Shown here one piece after another: positions 26,245 through 34,315 of a stretch of 64,000 nt of DNA. Below the pieces are notes generated by a model that saw nothing but the letters and a program-made list of their open reading frames with translations, searched no databases and had not been told where the DNA came from. Each line of letters begins with the position of its first letter. The stretch's first letter is position 1. The DNA comes from Pseudomaricurvus sp033283335 (GTDB lineage Bacteria > Pseudomonadota > Gammaproteobacteria > Pseudomonadales > Cellvibrionaceae): contig JAWMQP010000003.1 in assembly GCA_033283335.1 (NCBI GenBank), positions 434,001 through 498,000 of the forward strand, given 5' to 3'. The translations under genes and the position numbers were made by a program.

Positions 26245-26574
26245 ATGAGTAATTGGGTAACCGTTTGTGCCGCGTCAGATCTGACACCAAACACCGGCGT
26301 ATGCGCCTTGTTGAACGGAGAGCAAGTGGCCATCTTTTTCTGCGGCAAGAATCAGCAGCTTTACGCTGTGTCGAATTTCGATCCCGTTGGAGGTGCCTAT
26401 GTGTTGAGCCGAGGCATTATGGGTTCGATTGGTGAGGCCGTGGTGGTGGCCTCGCCCCTGTATAAGCAACATTTCAACCTGCAGACCGGCGAATGTCTGG
26501 AGGAGCCTGAGCATCGCCTGAAAGTTTACCCGATCCGACTGGAAGCGGGTGACGTTCAGCTGCAGGCCGCTTGA
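26245..26574 (+). CDS. nirD: Nitrite reductase small subunit
   Basis: A 109-residue Rieske-fold protein that partners NirB. It lacks the Cys/His pairs of true Rieske proteins, as expected for NirD. Typical phrases are GEQVAIFFCG, AVSNFDPVGGAYVLSRG and ASPLYKQHFNLQTGECLE. It starts 30 bp after nirB with GAGGA upstream and ends the operon just before a strong terminator. Confidence 0.94.
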   Translation: MSNWVTVCAASDLTPNTGVCALLNGEQVAIFFCGKNQQLYAVSNFDPVGGAYVLSRGIMGSIGEAVVVASPLYKQHFNLQTGECLEEPEHRLKVYPIRLEAGDVQLQAA

Positions 26575-26608
26575 CCTCTTCGAGCATTTTACGTTGTTCT
26601 CTGCTTTA

Positions 26609-26633
26609 GGGGCGCTTTGCGCCCCATTTTTTT
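26609..26633 (+). terminator. Intrinsic terminator after nirD
   Basis: The stem GGGGCGC / GCGCCCC with a TTT loop is followed by ATTTTTTT, 34 bp after the nirD stop. Confidence 0.92.
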
Positions 26634-26677
26634 GCCCGGCATTTTTTCTTTCGTCGGAGTCGCACCTTTGAGGTTTT

Positions 26678-26694
26678 AGCACCAAAAGAATGCG
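26678..26694. promoter_or_regulatory. Weak NtrC-like site upstream of narK
   Basis: AGCACCAAAAGAATGCG has a good left half (GCACC) and a poor right half relative to TGCACY-N5-GGTGCA. It is listed because a much better site lies 47 bp downstream and NtrC usually binds pairs. Confidence 0.35.
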
Positions 26695-26741
26695 CCCATG
26701 GTGCATTTCTGGAGCCGCTCTTTTGGGCTTTCATGTTTTGG

Positions 26742-26758
26742 TGCATTTATCTGGTGCA
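26742..26758. promoter_or_regulatory. NtrC-like binding site upstream of narK
   Basis: TGCATTTATCTGGTGCA matches the 17-bp NtrC consensus TGCACY-N5-GGTGCA at all defined positions but one. It is about 95-110 bp upstream of the sigma-54-like promoter of narK. Confidence 0.65.
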
Positions 26759-26850
26759 GTAAATAATAAAAATGCCTGTTTATAATGCTTTGGTCGTGAT
26801 GTATTTTTTAAGCTTTCCATTAACCTGTTGAAAATATTAGAAAATTTATT

Positions 26851-26867
26851 CTGGCATGTGATGTGCA
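26851..26867 (+). promoter_or_regulatory. Sigma-54 (-24/-12) promoter candidate for narK
   Basis: CTGGCATGTGATGTGCA keeps the GG and GC with ten bases between and matches 14 of 17 positions of the consensus. It predicts a leader of about 45 bases before the narK ATG. Confidence 0.65.
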
Positions 26868-26922
26868 TTAAGACTGGAACTAAGAATAGCGACCCACCGA
26901 TTCATCAGAGGCAAGAGTTATT

Positions 26923-28398
26923 ATGAAGTCCACCGACAAATTCACCCTGTTTTCGTTTACGGGGAAAATGAAAATCCTGCATCTCAGCTGGATGGCTTTT
27001 TTTATCACCTTTTTCGTGTGGTACAACTTTGCGCCTCTGTTGAGTGCCATGAAAGAGTCCCTGGGCCTGACCACGGATGAAATCAAAACCCTGCTGATCT
27101 TGAATGTGGCTTTCACCATTCCGGCCAGGGTCCTGATCGGTATGTTGACGGACAAATACGGCCCGCGGCTGATTTATTCCGGCTTGCTGGCGGTGTGTTC
27201 AATTCCCTGTTTTATGTTCGCTCTGGCCGATACGTTTGTGCAGGCGGCGATTGCCCGTTTTGCTCTGGGCTTTATTGGGGCTGGTTTCGTGATTGGTATT
27301 CGGCTGGTGTCGGAGTGGTTCCCTCACAATGAACTGGGGACTGCTGAAGGTGTTTACGGCGGTTGGGGTAATTTCGGTTCGGCGGCCGCTGCCTTCACTT
27401 TGCCGACTCTTGCGTTGCTGTTTGGTGGTGACAATGGCTGGCGCTATGCCATAGCCATCACCGGTGTCATGAGCCTGCTGTTTTCCTTTGTGTTTTACCA
27501 CAATGTGCGTGATACCCCGAAGGGTTCCACCTATTTCCGCCCCAAAAACCTGGGCGCAATGGAAGTGACCTCAACTGGGGATTTCTTTTTGCTGCTGATT
27601 ATGAAAGTGCCCATGTACGCAGCCCTGGCATTGCTGGCCTGGAAATTGTCCCCACAGGGTGTCGGTATGCTGACGGATTCGGTGGTACTGGCGATTTATC
27701 TGGGGCTGGTTGCGCTCTATTTGTACGATGCCAGTCATGTATGGAAGGTCAACAAGACAATTTTCAGTGAGCCGGTGCCGGAAATTCACCGCTACAAATT
27801 CAAGCAGGTGGCCGTATTGAATGTGCTTTATTTCGCCACTTTCGGCTCCGAGCTGGCGGTGATTTCCATGTTGCCACTGTTTTTCCAGGAAACCTTTGAG
27901 CTGACCCCGGTGGTGGCGGGTATGGTGGCCTCGGCCTATGCGTTTATGAACCTGATGTCCCGCCCGGCTGGTGGATGGATCTCCGACAAATTCGGTCGCA
28001 AGTCCACTTTGTTGATTCTCACCGCTGGCTTGGCACTGGGTTACTTTACCATGGCCCAGATTGGCGCTAGCTGGCCAGTGTGGCTGGCGGTAGTGGCGGC
28101 TATGGCGTGTTCATTTTTTGTCCAGTCCGGTGAAGGGGCCGTATTTGCCGCCGTACCCTTGATCAAACGCCGCATGACCGGCCAAATTGCGGGCATGACC
28201 GGAGCGTATGGTAATGTGGGGGCTGTGGTGTACCTGACGGTCTTGTCGCTGGTGGACTACAGCACCTTCTTTATGGTGATTGCGGGCACAGCGGTGCTTG
28301 GGTTTGTGACGCTGTTGCTGATGGAAGAGCCGTCCGGGCAGATTGCCGAAGTCAACGAAGACGGTACGGTGCAGCTGATCGATGTGGCCAAAGCCTGA
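26923..28398 (+). CDS. narK: Nitrate/nitrite transporter, MFS NarK/NasA family
   Basis: A 491-residue major facilitator with about 12 hydrophobic segments. The nitrate-nitrite porter features visible are VWYNFAPLLSAMKESLGLT at the start, GMLTDKYGPRL in loop 2-3, and GGWGNFGSAAAAF around residue 145, matching the glycine-rich NNP signature. A second glycine-rich stretch (GMTGAYGNVGAVVYL) occurs near residue 425. It imports nitrate across the inner membrane for the reductases nearby. In P. aeruginosa the homologue in the same cluster is called nasA. GAGG lies upstream of the ATG. It is followed by a hairpin and then the phosphatase/kinase gene. Confidence 0.92.
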   Translation: MKSTDKFTLFSFTGKMKILHLSWMAFFITFFVWYNFAPLLSAMKESLGLTTDEIKTLLILNVAFTIPARVLIGMLTDKYGPRLIYSGLLAVCSIPCFMFALADTFVQAAIARFALGFIGAGFVIGIRLVSEWFPHNELGTAEGVYGGWGNFGSAAAAFTLPTLALLFGGDNGWRYAIAITGVMSLLFSFVFYHNVRDTPKGSTYFRPKNLGAMEVTSTGDFFLLLIMKVPMYAALALLAWKLSPQGVGMLTDSVVLAIYLGLVALYLYDASHVWKVNKTIFSEPVPEIHRYKFKQVAVLNVLYFATFGSELAVISMLPLFFQETFELTPVVAGMVASAYAFMNLMSRPAGGWISDKFGRKSTLLILTAGLALGYFTMAQIGASWPVWLAVVAAMACSFFVQSGEGAVFAAVPLIKRRMTGQIAGMTGAYGNVGAVVYLTVLSLVDYSTFFMVIAGTAVLGFVTLLLMEEPSGQIAEVNEDGTVQLIDVAKA

Positions 28399-28431
28399 CA
28401 GGTGCTTTAGCGGTGACAGGATCAATCATAG

Positions 28432-28455
28432 CGGCCATCACAGATGGCCGTTTTT
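28432..28455 (+). terminator. Intrinsic terminator or attenuator between narK and the phosphatase/kinase gene
   Basis: The 8-bp stem CGGCCATC / GATGGCCG has a 3-base loop and is followed by TTTTT. It lies 33 bp after narK and 30 bp before the next start codon, so the kinase may be expressed by read-through only. Confidence 0.75.
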
Positions 28456-28484
28456 CGGTGAAAAAGAACGTGTTGTGATCGGGT

Positions 28485-30281
28485 TTGAATCAAAAGGATG
28501 CAGCGTTGCACGCAAACGAGCTGGAAAAAGAGGCTTTGACAGAGGCCAGTAGCCGCGACGAACAACTGCAGGTTGAGGTCGGTGGCTATACCACGGCGGG
28601 TTCCAAACCGCACAATGAAGACGCCTTCGCCGCTAAGTTGCCCAGCAGTGCCGGGGTGGTGCGCTATAAAGGTGTGGTTGCCTGTCTGGCTGACGGAGTC
28701 AGCTGCAGCGCAAATGCCCAGCAGGCCAGTCAGACCAGTGTGACCCAGTTTATCGAGGACTACTACAGTACGCCGGACAGCTGGAGCGTGAAAAAATCGG
28801 CGGCTCGGGTATTGACGTCCCTGAACTCCTGGTTGTTTCATCACGGCCAGCAGGGGGATCTGCGCCACAATGGCCTGGTTACAACCTTTTCCGGAGTAGT
28901 ACTGAAGTCGAATACCGCCCATGTGATTCATGCCGGGGATAGCCGAGTTTTCCGTTTCCGCGAGGGGCAGCTGCAGCAGTTGACCCGCGATCACAGTCAC
29001 AAGCAATACGGCCAGTCGAGTTTTTTGACCCGTGCCTTGGGCATGGACAGCTATCTGGATGTGGATTACCGCCAGGTCTCCCTGCAGGTGGATGATTTGC
29101 TGGTAATGACCACTGACGGTGTCCACGATTTTATGTCCCAGCAAGATGCGGAACAGTTGTTATTGCAGGGGTGTGGCAACTTGGAGGCGCTGGCTCGAAC
29201 TTTGGTGGAAAAAGCACTGGCAAATGGCAGTGATGACAATCTCAGCTGTCTGATCTTGCGCATCAAGTCTCTGCCGGCGGCCGACGTGGATGAAATTCAC
29301 CGTCAGTTGACCGAACTGGTGATTCCGCCTGTGATGTCGGTTGGCAACCGCATTGATAATTTTGAGGTGCTGCAGGTTATTCACAGCGGCACACGCAGCC
29401 ATTTGTACCTGGTGGAGGAACAGGTCAGCGGCAGGCGTCTGGTGCTGAAGGCGCCATCGGAAAACTTCGCGGAAGACCCGCAGTATTTGGAAGGCTTTAT
29501 CCGGGAGCAGTGGGTTGGGCGGCGTCTCAACAGCCCCTGGGTGATGAAAATCTACGAGCGTCCGCAGGAGTCACCTTTTCTTTACCATTTGTGCGAATAT
29601 ATCGAAGGCCAGACCCTGCGCCAGTGGATACACGATCACCCCAATCCCTCGTTTGAAGCCGTGCGCCTACTGGTCGATCAGATGGTGAAAGGGCTTCGGG
29701 TTATGCATCGCATGGGCATGGTGCATCGGGATTTAAAACCCGAAAATGTGATCATCAGGCCACAGAACAAAGCCGTATTAATCGACTTTGGTACTGTCTT
29801 GGTGGAGGGGCTGGAGGAGATTGTCACATCGTTGCCGGAGGAGACACCGGTAGGATCGGTGGACTATATTGCCCCTGAGTACCTGCGCGGGGAGCGTGGC
29901 AAATTATCCTCAGACATATTTTCGCTGGGCGTCATTGCGTATGAAATGCTGACCGGTAAGCTGCCTTACAAAACCTCGGCGGCCCAGCAGCGAAACCCGC
30001 AGCGTTATCAAGATTGGCATTACCAGTCCGCCCGGCTTGAGCGCAAGGATATTCCCCTGTGGATGGATTTGGCCCTGGAAAAAGCCTGTGCCGAATCCGT
30101 AGTACAGCGGTATCCCGCCATGTCGGAATTTTTGCAGGATTTGACAACCCCCAACACTCAACTCTTGAGTGAATACCACAGCGCGCCGCTGATGCGCCGA
30201 AACCCGCTGCTGTTTTGGCAGTGTGTTTCCGCGATTTTATTTGTGCTGGTGTTGCTGGAGGCCTGGCTGTTGAGCCGTTAA
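28485..30281 (+). CDS. Fused PP2C-type phosphatase and Ser/Thr protein kinase with C-terminal membrane anchor
   Basis: A 598-residue bifunctional signalling protein. Residues 25-265 form a PP2C phosphatase: an early VACLADGVS (metal Asp), HAGDSRVFRF, MTTDGVHD and GSDDNLS. Residues 285-560 form a eukaryotic-type kinase: VLKAP (ATP Lys), HRDLKPENVI near 412 and IDFGT near 433, so both halves look active. A single hydrophobic segment (about 573-596) ends the protein, anchoring it in the inner membrane with the enzymes inside. The start is a TTG at 28485; another TTG at 28506 behind AAGGATG is possible. The same fusion (PA1782) stands between the nitrate transporter and nirB in P. aeruginosa, so a role in nitrate assimilation control is likely. 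Its targets are unknown. Confidence 0.88.
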   Translation: MNQKDAALHANELEKEALTEASSRDEQLQVEVGGYTTAGSKPHNEDAFAAKLPSSAGVVRYKGVVACLADGVSCSANAQQASQTSVTQFIEDYYSTPDSWSVKKSAARVLTSLNSWLFHHGQQGDLRHNGLVTTFSGVVLKSNTAHVIHAGDSRVFRFREGQLQQLTRDHSHKQYGQSSFLTRALGMDSYLDVDYRQVSLQVDDLLVMTTDGVHDFMSQQDAEQLLLQGCGNLEALARTLVEKALANGSDDNLSCLILRIKSLPAADVDEIHRQLTELVIPPVMSVGNRIDNFEVLQVIHSGTRSHLYLVEEQVSGRRLVLKAPSENFAEDPQYLEGFIREQWVGRRLNSPWVMKIYERPQESPFLYHLCEYIEGQTLRQWIHDHPNPSFEAVRLLVDQMVKGLRVMHRMGMVHRDLKPENVIIRPQNKAVLIDFGTVLVEGLEEIVTSLPEETPVGSVDYIAPEYLRGERGKLSSDIFSLGVIAYEMLTGKLPYKTSAAQQRNPQRYQDWHYQSARLERKDIPLWMDLALEKACAESVVQRYPAMSEFLQDLTTPNTQLLSEYHSAPLMRRNPLLFWQCVSAILFVLVLLEAWLLSR

Positions 30282-30316
30282 ACAATTAAGCCTTAGCACC
30301 AAAAGTGATTGCACGC

Positions 30317-31078
30317 TTATGGGGAGTCGGAAGTTTGAAAGCTGCTCAGTAGCGCGTGCTTTTCTTCCCCGCTGACTGTGGTGGATGCCGGCCGCGGGCC
30401 AACACCACACAATACCTGATTGCGGCCAGCCTGTTTGGCCTTGTACAACAGTTCATCCACCCGACGAGTAAAGGCTGCGTGATCTTCCGTTTGGCCCGCT
30501 TGATAGGTATCAATGCCGATGCTGATGGAAAGGGGGATGCTGGTGCTCTCATAGGTCAGGGGTGAACTCTCAACCAGCTTGCGCAAGCGCTCAGCGACCT
30601 GCTTGCCGATGAGAAGGTCGGTGGAGGGTAAAATCACCACAAACTCTTCTCCACCGTAACGGCAGCAAATGTCCAGTTTGCGGGTGGAGTTCTGAATCAG
30701 TTGGGCCGTATGTTGTAAAGCGCGATTGCCAGCTTCATGTCCCCACTCATCGTTGACCTGTTTAAAGTGATCCAGGTCCATCAGCACCAGAGCGGTGGGC
30801 TGGCCTGTGCGTCGGGTGCGTTCCATCTCTTGCTCGAGGGACTGGGTAAAGTGGCGATGGTTGTAGAGCCCGGTCAGGTTATCCGTAATCACCAGTTGCA
30901 GCAGGTGTTCTACCTGCTGTTGCAAATTTGCCACCTGTTGGCTGAGAGCCAGGGCAGCATCATTGGTGGTGCCGCATTGTTGGCAATGATGGGGGTCCGG
31001 GGAGGGGAGGGAAAGATCAGTCTCTTCAAATGGGTGGTTCACTGGGTCACCTGGGTTAGCGGAAGGGCCTGCCTGCAT
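30317..31078 (-). CDS. Diguanylate cyclase (GGDEF), soluble
   Basis: A 253-residue cyclase making c-di-GMP from two GTP. The active-site motif is GGEEF near residue 142 (YGGEEFVVILP), and the inhibitory I-site RKLD lies five residues before it, so product inhibition is expected. TDNLTGLYNHRHF marks the start of the GGDEF domain. The N-terminal 75 residues have no membrane segment. They contain HHCQQCG, which could bind a metal, and a Gln/Leu-rich helix that probably forms a coiled-coil dimer. It is convergent with the phosphatase/kinase gene. Confidence 0.9.
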   Translation of the reverse strand: MQAGPSANPGDPVNHPFEETDLSLPSPDPHHCQQCGTTNDAALALSQQVANLQQQVEHLLQLVITDNLTGLYNHRHFTQSLEQEMERTRRTGQPTALVLMDLDHFKQVNDEWGHEAGNRALQHTAQLIQNSTRKLDICCRYGGEEFVVILPSTDLLIGKQVAERLRKLVESSPLTYESTSIPLSISIGIDTYQAGQTEDHAAFTRRVDELLYKAKQAGRNQVLCGVGPRPASTTVSGEEKHALLSSFQTSDSP

Positions 31079-31248
31079 TCTATGTTATCAGTAATCTGTG
31101 TCAAATAGCCGGCAATTCGGCATTTAATCGCGCCTGCTTTTGCCGGAAAATCCCGCTACAATCTGGCACCTTGCGGGCTTTTACCGCCGGCTGCTGGCGT
31201 GGCGGGAAGGCAATGTGGCAATTATGACTACAAAATCAGGCGGTGTGT

Positions 31249-31893
31249 ATGAGCAGTGTGGACCTGGAGCAGATTCGACGGGATTACTTGCAGGGTGGGT
31301 TACGGCGTGGAGATCTCGCTGACGACCCCATAACGCAGTTCAATTTCTGGCTCAAGCAGGCCGTGGATGCGGGCATGCAGGATCCAACGGCCATGACCGT
31401 GGCGACGGTCAATGCCGAGGGGCAGCCCAGTCAGCGCATTGTGCTCCTCAAACACGTGGATGAGCGGGGATTCGTCTTTTACACCAATTATGAAAGCCGC
31501 AAAGCTCACGATATCAGCGTCAACCCCAGGGTCAGCCTGCATTTTCCCTGGCACCTGCTGGAGCGCCAGGTGAAAATCTGCGGAGAGGCAACCAAAGTCA
31601 GTGCCGCGGAGTCGTTAAAATATTTTTCATCCCGACCCACAGAGAGCCAATTGGCGGCCTGGGCTTCAGCTCAGAGTCGCCCTGTGTCCTCGCGACAACT
31701 GTTGATGCAACAATTTAATGCCATGAAGGAAAAGTTCAAGCAGGGCAAGATTCCCCTGCCCGATTATTGGGGAGGGTACCGAGTAGTGCCAGCGCAAATC
31801 GAGTTTTGGCAGGGGGGAGCGCATCGCTTGCACGACCGTTTCCAGTACACTCGCAACCAGGATGACTGGAGCATTGAGCGTCTGGCCCCCTAA
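31249..31893 (+). CDS. pdxH: Pyridoxamine 5'-phosphate oxidase
   Basis: A 214-residue FMN enzyme oxidising pyridoxine or pyridoxamine phosphate to pyridoxal phosphate. Typical segments: AMTVATVNAEGQPSQRIVLL, VFYTNYESRKAHDI, FPWHLLERQVKICG, YFSSRPTESQLAAWAS and the C-terminal FWQGGAHRLHDR. The length matches E. coli PdxH (218). The ATG at 31249 follows AGGCGG; an in-frame GTG at 31243 exists. It starts a plus-strand run but is separated from the next gene by 37 bp containing that gene's own ribosome-binding site. Confidence 0.95.
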   Translation: MSSVDLEQIRRDYLQGGLRRGDLADDPITQFNFWLKQAVDAGMQDPTAMTVATVNAEGQPSQRIVLLKHVDERGFVFYTNYESRKAHDISVNPRVSLHFPWHLLERQVKICGEATKVSAAESLKYFSSRPTESQLAAWASAQSRPVSSRQLLMQQFNAMKEKFKQGKIPLPDYWGGYRVVPAQIEFWQGGAHRLHDRFQYTRNQDDWSIERLAP

Positions 31894-31930
31894 CACTGTT
31901 CCGTCATCTGAGAAACAGGAGAGAAACTCT

Positions 31931-32926
31931 ATGCAGTACATAGCAATGCGCGAAGCCGGCGGTGCCGAGGTGCTGGAACTGGCTGCCACAGAGGCACCCG
32001 TGCCGGGTCCGTCTCAATTGTTGATTGAAGTGGCCTACGCCGGCGTCAATCGGCCGGATATATTCCAGCGAATGGGTGCGTATCCGCCACCGCCCGGTGC
32101 GTCGCCGATTCTGGGGTTGGAGGTGTCTGGCACCGTGGTGGCCGTGGGCGAGGGCGTCAGCGAATTCGATATCGGTGATGCGGTCTGCGCTCTCACCAAC
32201 GGCGGCGCCTACGCCGAGCAGGTGGCGGTCGATGTGGGGCAGTGCCTGCCCGTGCCCAATGGGTTGACTCTGGCGGAGGCGGCCGCCTTACCGGAAACCT
32301 GTTTCACCGTCTGGAGCAATGTCTTTGACCGCGGCGCGCTGCGTCCCGGCGAGGTGCTGATGGTGCACGGTGGTGCCAGTGGTATTGGCACTACGGCGAT
32401 CCAGATGGCCAAGGCCATGGGAGCTACTGTGATTGCGACAGCCAGTTCTGACGACAAATGCCAGGTCTGTCGTGAACTGGGCGCCGATCTTGCCATTAAT
32501 TATCACCAGGAAGATTTTGTCGGTGCGGCCAAGACTTACACCCAGGGCAAAGGGGTAGACGTGATTCTCGATATGGTGGGTGGCGATTATATTGACCGCA
32601 ATGTGCAGGTGGCTGCCATGGATGGGCGGATTGTCAGTATTGCCTTTCTGCGGGGTTCTCGTGCCGAAGTGGATTTTATGCCGGTGATGCTCAAGCGGTT
32701 GACACTGACCGGCTCTACCTTGCGGCCTCAGTCGGCCCAAATGAAAGCCAAAATCGCCTCCGACCTTCGTCAGAAGCTCTGGCCAAAAATCGAGGCAGGA
32801 GAGTTGAAGCCACTCGTGGCGCAGGTCTTTTCCCGGCATCAGGCCGCCGCGGCCCATCGTTTAATGGAGAGCAACACTTTGATCGGCAAGATCGTACTTA
32901 ATATGACTGAGGTGAAGAATCCGTGA
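31931..32926 (+). CDS. NAD(P)H quinone oxidoreductase, PIG3/zinc-free MDR family
   Basis: A 331-residue medium-chain reductase. Residues 30-70 hold the VAYAGVNRPDIFQRMGAYP signature typical of PIG3-type quinone oxidoreductases, with no structural-zinc Cys cluster. The nucleotide-binding motif VHGGASGIGTTAIQMAKAMG lies near residue 145. It reduces a quinone or enone with NAD(P)H; the physiological substrate is unknown. The ATG at 31931 follows AGGAGAGA. The next gene overlaps its stop by four bases, so coupling with the CoA-transferase is likely. Confidence 0.88.
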   Translation: MQYIAMREAGGAEVLELAATEAPVPGPSQLLIEVAYAGVNRPDIFQRMGAYPPPPGASPILGLEVSGTVVAVGEGVSEFDIGDAVCALTNGGAYAEQVAVDVGQCLPVPNGLTLAEAAALPETCFTVWSNVFDRGALRPGEVLMVHGGASGIGTTAIQMAKAMGATVIATASSDDKCQVCRELGADLAINYHQEDFVGAAKTYTQGKGVDVILDMVGGDYIDRNVQVAAMDGRIVSIAFLRGSRAEVDFMPVMLKRLTLTGSTLRPQSAQMKAKIASDLRQKLWPKIEAGELKPLVAQVFSRHQAAAAHRLMESNTLIGKIVLNMTEVKNP

Positions 32927-34182
32927 GTGAGTCGACTTCCGAGAACTTTTCGACGACGGGGGCACTGGCGACGAACGGTCCTCTGGCCGGTGTCAGGGTT
33001 ATTGAACTGGGGCAGTTGCTGGCGGGACCGTTTGCCGGCTCAATGCTGGCGTATTTCGGTGCCGAGGTGATTAAAGTGGAGCCGCCAGAGGGGGATCCGA
33101 TCCGTGGCTGGCGGGTGGTGGAAGACGGGACATCCTTGTGGTGGCGCAGCCTGGGGCGCAACAAAAAGTCCGTCACCCTGGACCTCAAGCAGCAACAGGG
33201 CAGAGACCTGGCTCGTCGTCTGATGCAGGACGCCGACGTGGTGGTGGAAAACTTTCGCCCCGGCGTCATGGAGGATTGGGGGTTGGGGCCGGACGACCTC
33301 AAGGCGCTCAATCCAGATCTGATTTTTGCCAGGATTTCCGGTTATGGCCAGGATGGTCCCTATGCCAAGCGTCCGGGGTTTGCCTCGGTCTGTGAGGGGA
33401 TCAGTGGTTTTCGTTACGTGAACGGTTTCCCGGATCAGGCGCCGGTACGCCCAAACCTCAGTATTGGCGACACCATCGCCGGTATTCATGCGGTGTTGGG
33501 TATTGTAATGGCCCTGTTCTCCCGACAGCGCGCCCACCAACAGGGTGAGCCGTCCGGACAGGTAGTGGACGTGGCGCTCTATGAGGCCATGTTTAACCTG
33601 ATGGAAGCGGTGGTGCCTGAATTTTCCGGAGCAGGTGTGATCCGGGAGCCTTCAGGCACCACAGTAACAGGCATTGTGCCGACCAATACCTATCGCTGCC
33701 GGGGCGGGAAATATGTGGTTATCGGCGGCAATGGGGATTCCATCTTTCAGCGCTTGATGGTGGCCATTGGACGCGAAGACTTGAGCCGTGATGCGCGCTT
33801 GTCGACCAACGCCGGCCGGGTTGAGCATGAAGCGGAAATCGACGAAGTGCTGGCGCAGTGGTGTATGTCCCATGAATTGCCCGAAGTGTTGGAGGTGCTG
33901 GAGGCTCATCGAGTGCCAGCCGGCCCCATCTATAATGTCAAAGACATGTTCGAAGACCCTCATTTTCAGGCCCGGGGCCTGTTTGAGCGGGTGGAGATCA
34001 ATGGCAAACCGCTGGATATTCCCGCCATCCTGCCGAAACTGAGTGGTACACCGGGCGCTACTCGTTGGCCTGGAGGCGAACTGGGCAGCCATAACCGGGA
34101 AGTGCTGGGTAATCTGCTTGGCCTGGATGACGAATCCCTGCGGGCACTGGCTGATGCCGGTGTAGTAGCCGGTCATTTTTAA
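32923..34182 (+). CDS. CaiB/BaiF-family CoA-transferase
   Basis: A 419-residue family III CoA-transferase. It has the opening GVRVIELGQLLAGPFAGSML, then FGAEVIKVEPPEGDPIRGW, then NKKSVTLDLKQQQGRDL, DVVVENFRPGVM and the glycine-rich ARISGYGQDGPYAKRPGF. The catalytic Asp is expected in the PNLSIGDTIAGIHAVLGI segment near residue 185. It moves CoA between two carboxylic acids without a free intermediate. The start GTG overlaps the previous gene's stop. A thiolase and an enoyl-CoA hydratase follow, so it probably activates an organic acid for beta-oxidation. Substrates are unknown. Confidence 0.9.
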   Translation: MSESTSENFSTTGALATNGPLAGVRVIELGQLLAGPFAGSMLAYFGAEVIKVEPPEGDPIRGWRVVEDGTSLWWRSLGRNKKSVTLDLKQQQGRDLARRLMQDADVVVENFRPGVMEDWGLGPDDLKALNPDLIFARISGYGQDGPYAKRPGFASVCEGISGFRYVNGFPDQAPVRPNLSIGDTIAGIHAVLGIVMALFSRQRAHQQGEPSGQVVDVALYEAMFNLMEAVVPEFSGAGVIREPSGTTVTGIVPTNTYRCRGGKYVVIGGNGDSIFQRLMVAIGREDLSRDARLSTNAGRVEHEAEIDEVLAQWCMSHELPEVLEVLEAHRVPAGPIYNVKDMFEDPHFQARGLFERVEINGKPLDIPAILPKLSGTPGATRWPGGELGSHNREVLGNLLGLDDESLRALADAGVVAGHF

Positions 34183-34208
34183 ATTAAACGATTGTTTGAA
34201 AGTTCAGT

Positions 34209-34214
34209 TATAAT
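34209..34214 (+). promoter_or_regulatory. Candidate -10 box upstream of the second thiolase
   Basis: A perfect TATAAT lies in the 133-bp gap before the thiolase gene. No good -35 is seen at 16-18 bp spacing. Downstream, CCCGCC and GGCGGG could form a leader hairpin. Confidence 0.35.
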
Positions 34215-34315
34215 CCCTGCTGCGTGACCCGCCACGGTGGACCTGTGTTGGTTCCGGGCGGGATCAGGTCGAAATACCAACCCACTCTTAATTTCCAAGA
34301 ACAGAGGTATAACCC

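Larger units (their letters stand above)
26575..26922. promoter_or_regulatory. Control region upstream of narK
   Basis: After the nirD terminator this 348-bp gap holds NtrC-like sites and a -24/-12-like promoter reading toward narK. Otherwise it is AT-rich (about 26755-26850), which would suit DNA bending between enhancer and promoter. No gene is seen. Confidence 0.65.
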
